Both the position numbers and the translations under genes were made by a program. The notes under the pieces are model-generated. The model did not search any database, was not told the origin of the DNA, and was given only the letters and a program-made list of their open reading frames with translations. Source: Pseudomonas mosselii (GTDB taxonomy: Bacteria; Pseudomonadota; Gammaproteobacteria; Pseudomonadales; Pseudomonadaceae). From it: a DNA stretch of 64,000 nucleotides. The stretch spans positions 1-64,000 of the forward strand of contig NZ_QJRP01000004.1 in assembly GCF_003205295.1 (NCBI RefSeq). The letters run 5' to 3'. Below, in pieces: positions 60,851 through 64,000 of this stretch; the first letter of the stretch is position 1; every line of letters starts with the position of its first letter.

Positions 60851-62593
60851 TTGGATGCGAGCACCATCAACAGCCTGTTCCTGATCGGCGCACTGCTGGT
60901 CGGGGCCAGTATCCTGGTCAGCTCGCTGTCGTCGCGTCTGGGCATCCCCATTCTCGTCATCATCCTCGCGGTCGGCATGATCGCCGGGGTCGATGGTGGC
61001 GGCATCATCTTCAACAACTACCCGACCGCCTACCTGGTGGGCAACCTGGCGCTCGCCGTGATCCTGCTCGACGGCGGCCTGCGTACCCGGGTAGCGAGTT
61101 TCCGCGTGGCGCTGTGGCCGGCCCTGTCGCTGGCCACGGTCGGCGTCTTGATCACCACCGGCCTGACCGGCATGGTCGCCGCCTGGCTGTTCGACCTGAG
61201 CCTGATCCAGGGCCTGCTGATCGGCGCCATCGTCGGCTCCACCGATGCCGCGGCGGTGTTCTCGCTGCTCGGCGGCAAGGGCCTGAACGAACGGGTCACC
61301 GCCACCCTGGAGATCGAGTCGGGCAGCAACGACCCGATGGCGGTATTCCTCACCGTCACCCTGATCGACATGATCGCCAGCGGCCAGACCGGCCTGCACT
61401 GGAGCCTGCTGACCCACCTGCTGCGCGAGTTCGGCATCGGCGGGCTGATGGGCCTGGGTGGCGGCTGGCTGATGCTGCAACTGGTCAACCGCATCAACCT
61501 GGCCGGCGGCCTGTACCCGATCCTGGTGGTGGCCGGCGGCCTGGTGGTGTTCTCCCTGACCAACGCCCTGCACGGCAGCGGCTTCCTCGCCGTATACCTG
61601 TGCGGCCTGGTGCTGGGCAACCGGCCGATCCGCAGCCGCCACGGCATCCTGCACATGCTCGACGGCATGGCCTGGCTGGCGCAGATCGGCATGTTCCTGG
61701 TGCTCGGCCTGCTGGTCACGCCCCACGACCTGCTGCCCATCGCCCTGCCCGCCCTGGGCCTGGCGCTGTGGATGATCCTGGTGGCCCGCCCGCTGTCGGT
61801 GGTCGCCGCGCTGCTGCCGTTCAAGGCCTTCCATGGCCGTGAGAAAGGCTTCATCAGCTGGGTGGGCCTGCGTGGCGCGGTGCCGATCATCCTGGCGGTG
61901 TTCCCATTGATGGCGGGGCTGCCCCAGGCGCAACTGTTCTTCAACCTGGCGTTCTTCATCGTGCTGGTGTCGCTGCTGGTGCAGGGCACCAGCCTGCCGT
62001 GGATGGCCAAGCTGCTGAAGGTCACGGTACCGCCGGACCCGGCACCGATTTCCCGCTCCGCGCTCGAGGTACACGTCACCAGCGAGTGGGAGCTGTTCGT
62101 CTATCGCCTGGGCGCCGAAAAATGGTGCATCGGCGCCGCCCTGCGCGAGCTGAAGATGCCCGAGGGCACGCGGATCGCCGCGCTGTTCCGCGGTGAGCAA
62201 CTGCTGCACCCGTCGGGCAGTACCGTGCTGGAAGTCGGCGACATGCTCTGCGTGATCGGCCACGAACATAACCTGCCGGCGCTGGGCAAGCTGTTCAGCC
62301 AGGCGCCGCAACGTGGCCTGGACCTGCGCTTCTTCGGCGACTTCGTCCTCGAAGGCGATGCCGAGCTGGGTGCGGTGGCCGCACTTTATGGCCTGAAACT
62401 CGACGGTCTGGACGCGAATATGCCGCTGGCGCAGTTCATCCGACAGAAGGTCGGAGGCGCGCCAGTAGTAGGCGACCAGATCGAATGGCACGGCACGATC
62501 TGGACCGTCGCGGTCATGGACGGGAACAAGATCCAGAAAGTGGGCGTCAGATTCCCCGAAGGCACCCGCCCCGGCCCCGGGCTGTTCCTCTAA
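60851..62593 (+). CDS. nhaP2: K+/H+ antiporter NhaP2 (CvrA type)
   Basis: 580 residues. A CPA1 transporter core of 12-13 helices with the ion-site motif [11 protein letters not shown] (about 155-165) and [10 protein letters not shown], followed by cytoplasmic TrkA_C (RCK_C) and CorC/HlyC-like regulatory domains from about 400. The start is TTG at 60851, 9 bases after GGAG, giving [10 protein letters not shown] and the usual length. The other in-frame TTG at 60845 is only 3 bases from GGAG. Exports K+ under alkaline or ionic stress. Confidence 0.95.
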   Translation: MDASTINSLFLIGALLVGASILVSSLSSRLGIPILVIILAVGMIAGVDGGGIIFNNYPTAYLVGNLALAVILLDGGLRTRVASFRVALWPALSLATVGVLITTGLTGMVAAWLFDLSLIQGLLIGAIVGSTDAAAVFSLLGGKGLNERVTATLEIESGSNDPMAVFLTVTLIDMIASGQTGLHWSLLTHLLREFGIGGLMGLGGGWLMLQLVNRINLAGGLYPILVVAGGLVVFSLTNALHGSGFLAVYLCGLVLGNRPIRSRHGILHMLDGMAWLAQIGMFLVLGLLVTPHDLLPIALPALGLALWMILVARPLSVVAALLPFKAFHGREKGFISWVGLRGAVPIILAVFPLMAGLPQAQLFFNLAFFIVLVSLLVQGTSLPWMAKLLKVTVPPDPAPISRSALEVHVTSEWELFVYRLGAEKWCIGAALRELKMPEGTRIAALFRGEQLLHPSGSTVLEVGDMLCVIGHEHNLPALGKLFSQAPQRGLDLRFFGDFVLEGDAELGAVAALYGLKLDGLDANMPLAQFIRQKVGGAPVVGDQIEWHGTIWTVAVMDGNKIQKVGVRFPEGTRPGPGLFL

Positions 62594-62628
62594 ACTCCGA
62601 TTTGCCGCGTAACACAAGAATTCTGCCT

Positions 62629-64000
62629 ATGTCCCTGCGTGACCATTGCCGCGCAGCCCTGCTGGGGCTGTGCCTGACCCTCTCGTTCGCCGCCGGCGCG
62701 GTGGAAATCCCGACCACCCCGGGTATCCAGAGCAGCCTGAGCAAGATCGCCGAGCGCAAGCTGCCGGAAACCGAGCAGAAAGCCGTGCAACAGGTGCTGG
62801 AACAGACCCTGGCGCTGCTCAACGCCCGCGACGACAGCGAGAGGAAACTCGAAGCCCTCAAGCAGCAGTTGGCCAATGCTCCCCAGGAGATCCGCGACAG
62901 CCAGCGCGAGCTGATCAAGCTCAAGGCCAGCAACGCCGTGCCAGTGGCGCAGCGCTACGCCAGCCTGACGGTGCCGCAGCTCGAGCAGATGCTCAGCGAA
63001 CGCAGCACCCAGCAGGGCGACCTGCAGAAGGCGCTGTCCGAAGCCAACAGCCTGATCATCAACTCGCAGACCCGCCCTGAGCGCGCCCAGGCCGAGATCA
63101 GCAGCAACCAGATGCGCGCCCAGCAGATCAACAACAGCCTCAAGAGCGGCAAGGACAACGGCAAGGCGATCAACGCCGACCAGCGCAACCAGCTCAACGC
63201 CGAACTGGCCTCGCTCAACGCGCTGACCCTGCTGCGCCGCCAGGAACTGGCCGGCAATAGCGTGCTGCAGGACCTGGGCAACGCCCGCCACGACCTGCTG
63301 ATCGAGCGCGCCACCCGCCTGGAGCAGGAAATCCAGGACCTGCAGACGCTGATCAACGAAAAGCGCCTGGCCCAGTCGCAACAGGCCGTCACCCGCCAGT
63401 CGATCGAGGCGCAGAAGGCCGGCGGCAGCAACCTGCTGGCCACCGAGAGCACCGCCAACCTGCAGTTGTCCGACTACCTGCTGCGCAGCACCGACCGCCT
63501 CAACGAGGTGACCCAGCAGAACCTGCGCACCAAGCAGCAGCTCGACAGCCTCACCCAGGCCGACCAGGCCCTGGACGAGCAAATCAATGTGCTCAAGGGC
63601 AGCCTGCTGCTGTCGAAGATCCTCTACAAGCAGAAGCAGGCCCTGCCGCACCTGAAGCTTGACCGCAACCTGGCCGACCAGATCGCCGATATCCGCCTCT
63701 ACCAGTTCGAGATCAACCAGGAACGCGAACAGATGAGCAGCCCGTCCAACTATGTGGACAAGCTGCTGGCCAGCCAGCCCGAGGAAGATGTCACCCCGCA
63801 ACTGCGCAAGGCCCTGCTGGAAGTGGCGATCACCCGCAGCGACCTGCTCGAACGGTTGAACCGCGAGCTGTCGGCGCTGCTCAACGAATGCATCACCCTG
63901 CAGCTGAACCAGAAGCAACTGCTGAGCACCGCCCAGAACCTGCGCACAACGCTGGAAGAGCAGATGTTCTGGATCCCCAGCAACAAGCCGCTGGACTGGC
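62629..64000 (+). CDS. mscK: Mechanosensitive channel MscK/KefA, N-terminal part (cut by window edge)
   Basis: 457 residues are visible and the frame is open to the window end. Signal peptide (about 1-24, SFAAGAVE), then the long periplasmic helical and coiled-coil domain typical of MscK (for example SLTVPQLEQMLSERSTQQGDL about 105-125 and STANLQLSDYLLRSTDRLNEV about 270-290). The MscS-like channel core would lie beyond the edge. ATG at 62629 without a strong ribosome binding site, 35 bases after nhaP2, so it may be cotranscribed. Confidence 0.88.
   Translation, partial: MSLRDHCRAALLGLCLTLSFAAGAVEIPTTPGIQSSLSKIAERKLPETEQKAVQQVLEQTLALLNARDDSERKLEALKQQLANAPQEIRDSQRELIKLKASNAVPVAQRYASLTVPQLEQMLSERSTQQGDLQKALSEANSLIINSQTRPERAQAEISSNQMRAQQINNSLKSGKDNGKAINADQRNQLNAELASLNALTLLRRQELAGNSVLQDLGNARHDLLIERATRLEQEIQDLQTLINEKRLAQSQQAVTRQSIEAQKAGGSNLLATESTANLQLSDYLLRSTDRLNEVTQQNLRTKQQLDSLTQADQALDEQINVLKGSLLLSKILYKQKQALPHLKLDRNLADQIADIRLYQFEINQEREQMSSPSNYVDKLLASQPEEDVTPQLRKALLEVAITRSDLLERLNRELSALLNECITLQLNQKQLLSTAQNLRTTLEEQMFWIPSNKPLDW

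Noticed and set aside
60812..62617. 601-codon minus-strand open frame antisense to nhaP2
   Set aside because: Same kind of shadow. The plus-strand antiporter is unambiguous.

Overview
The window is a high-GC gammaproteobacterial chromosome segment with the gene content and order of a Pseudomonas of the P. putida group (inferred from the complete hut, glnA-ntrBC, gpmI-envC-ctp and betT/betIBA blocks, near-identity of several proteins to remembered P. putida sequences, and many P. putida-type REP hairpins). No rRNA, tRNA, CRISPR array, phage or recognisable transposase gene was seen. Both window edges cut a gene.

Layout: (1) 1-5502, a giant leucine-rich-repeat effector ending in a NEL-type E3 ubiquitin ligase domain, cut at its 5' end. 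(2) 5539-15455, the complete five-step histidine utilisation locus (hutG, hutI, a permease, hutH, hutU, hutD and hutC on the minus strand; hutF divergent), with two HutC-type operators and A-rich Hfq/Crc-type motifs at four translation starts. (3) 15618-18557, two small lipoproteins and an amino-acid-type chemoreceptor. (4) 18680-23582, fbp, glycogen/maltodextrin phosphorylase and small genes. (5) 23609-29161, a second NEL effector. (6) 29337-38021, typA, thiI, glnA with tandem NtrC sites and a sigma54 promoter, an exported chorismate mutase, and ntrBC with their own sigma54 promoter. (7) 38338-46069, trmL, secB, grxC, a rhodanese, gpmI, envC, ctp and a divergent polysaccharide deacetylase, with a 166-bp hairpin element at the envC stop. 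(8) 46073-50734, a 1553-residue toxin-like protein of the same superfamily. (9) 50868-57292, betT and the divergent betIBA choline-to-betaine operon with a BetI operator. (10) 57393-60620, a fourth member of the superfamily that ends in a large-clostridial-toxin-like glycosyltransferase domain. (11) 60851-64000, the K+/H+ antiporter nhaP2 and the 5' part of mscK.

The most notable content is the set of four very large proteins placed singly between housekeeping blocks. All share a dermonecrotic-toxin-like N-terminal chassis (recognisable by an LYxPxxxxPLxE-type signature), but carry different C-termini: two NEL ubiquitin ligases, one glycosyltransferase and one with no recognised enzyme. This looks like a modular arsenal of host-directed effectors within an otherwise ordinary metabolic chromosome region. 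No secretion system or chaperone gene lies next to any of them.

The metabolic genes fit a soil, rhizosphere or insect-associated lifestyle: histidine as carbon and nitrogen source, nitrogen control through NtrBC and glutamine synthetase, and osmoprotection through choline oxidation.
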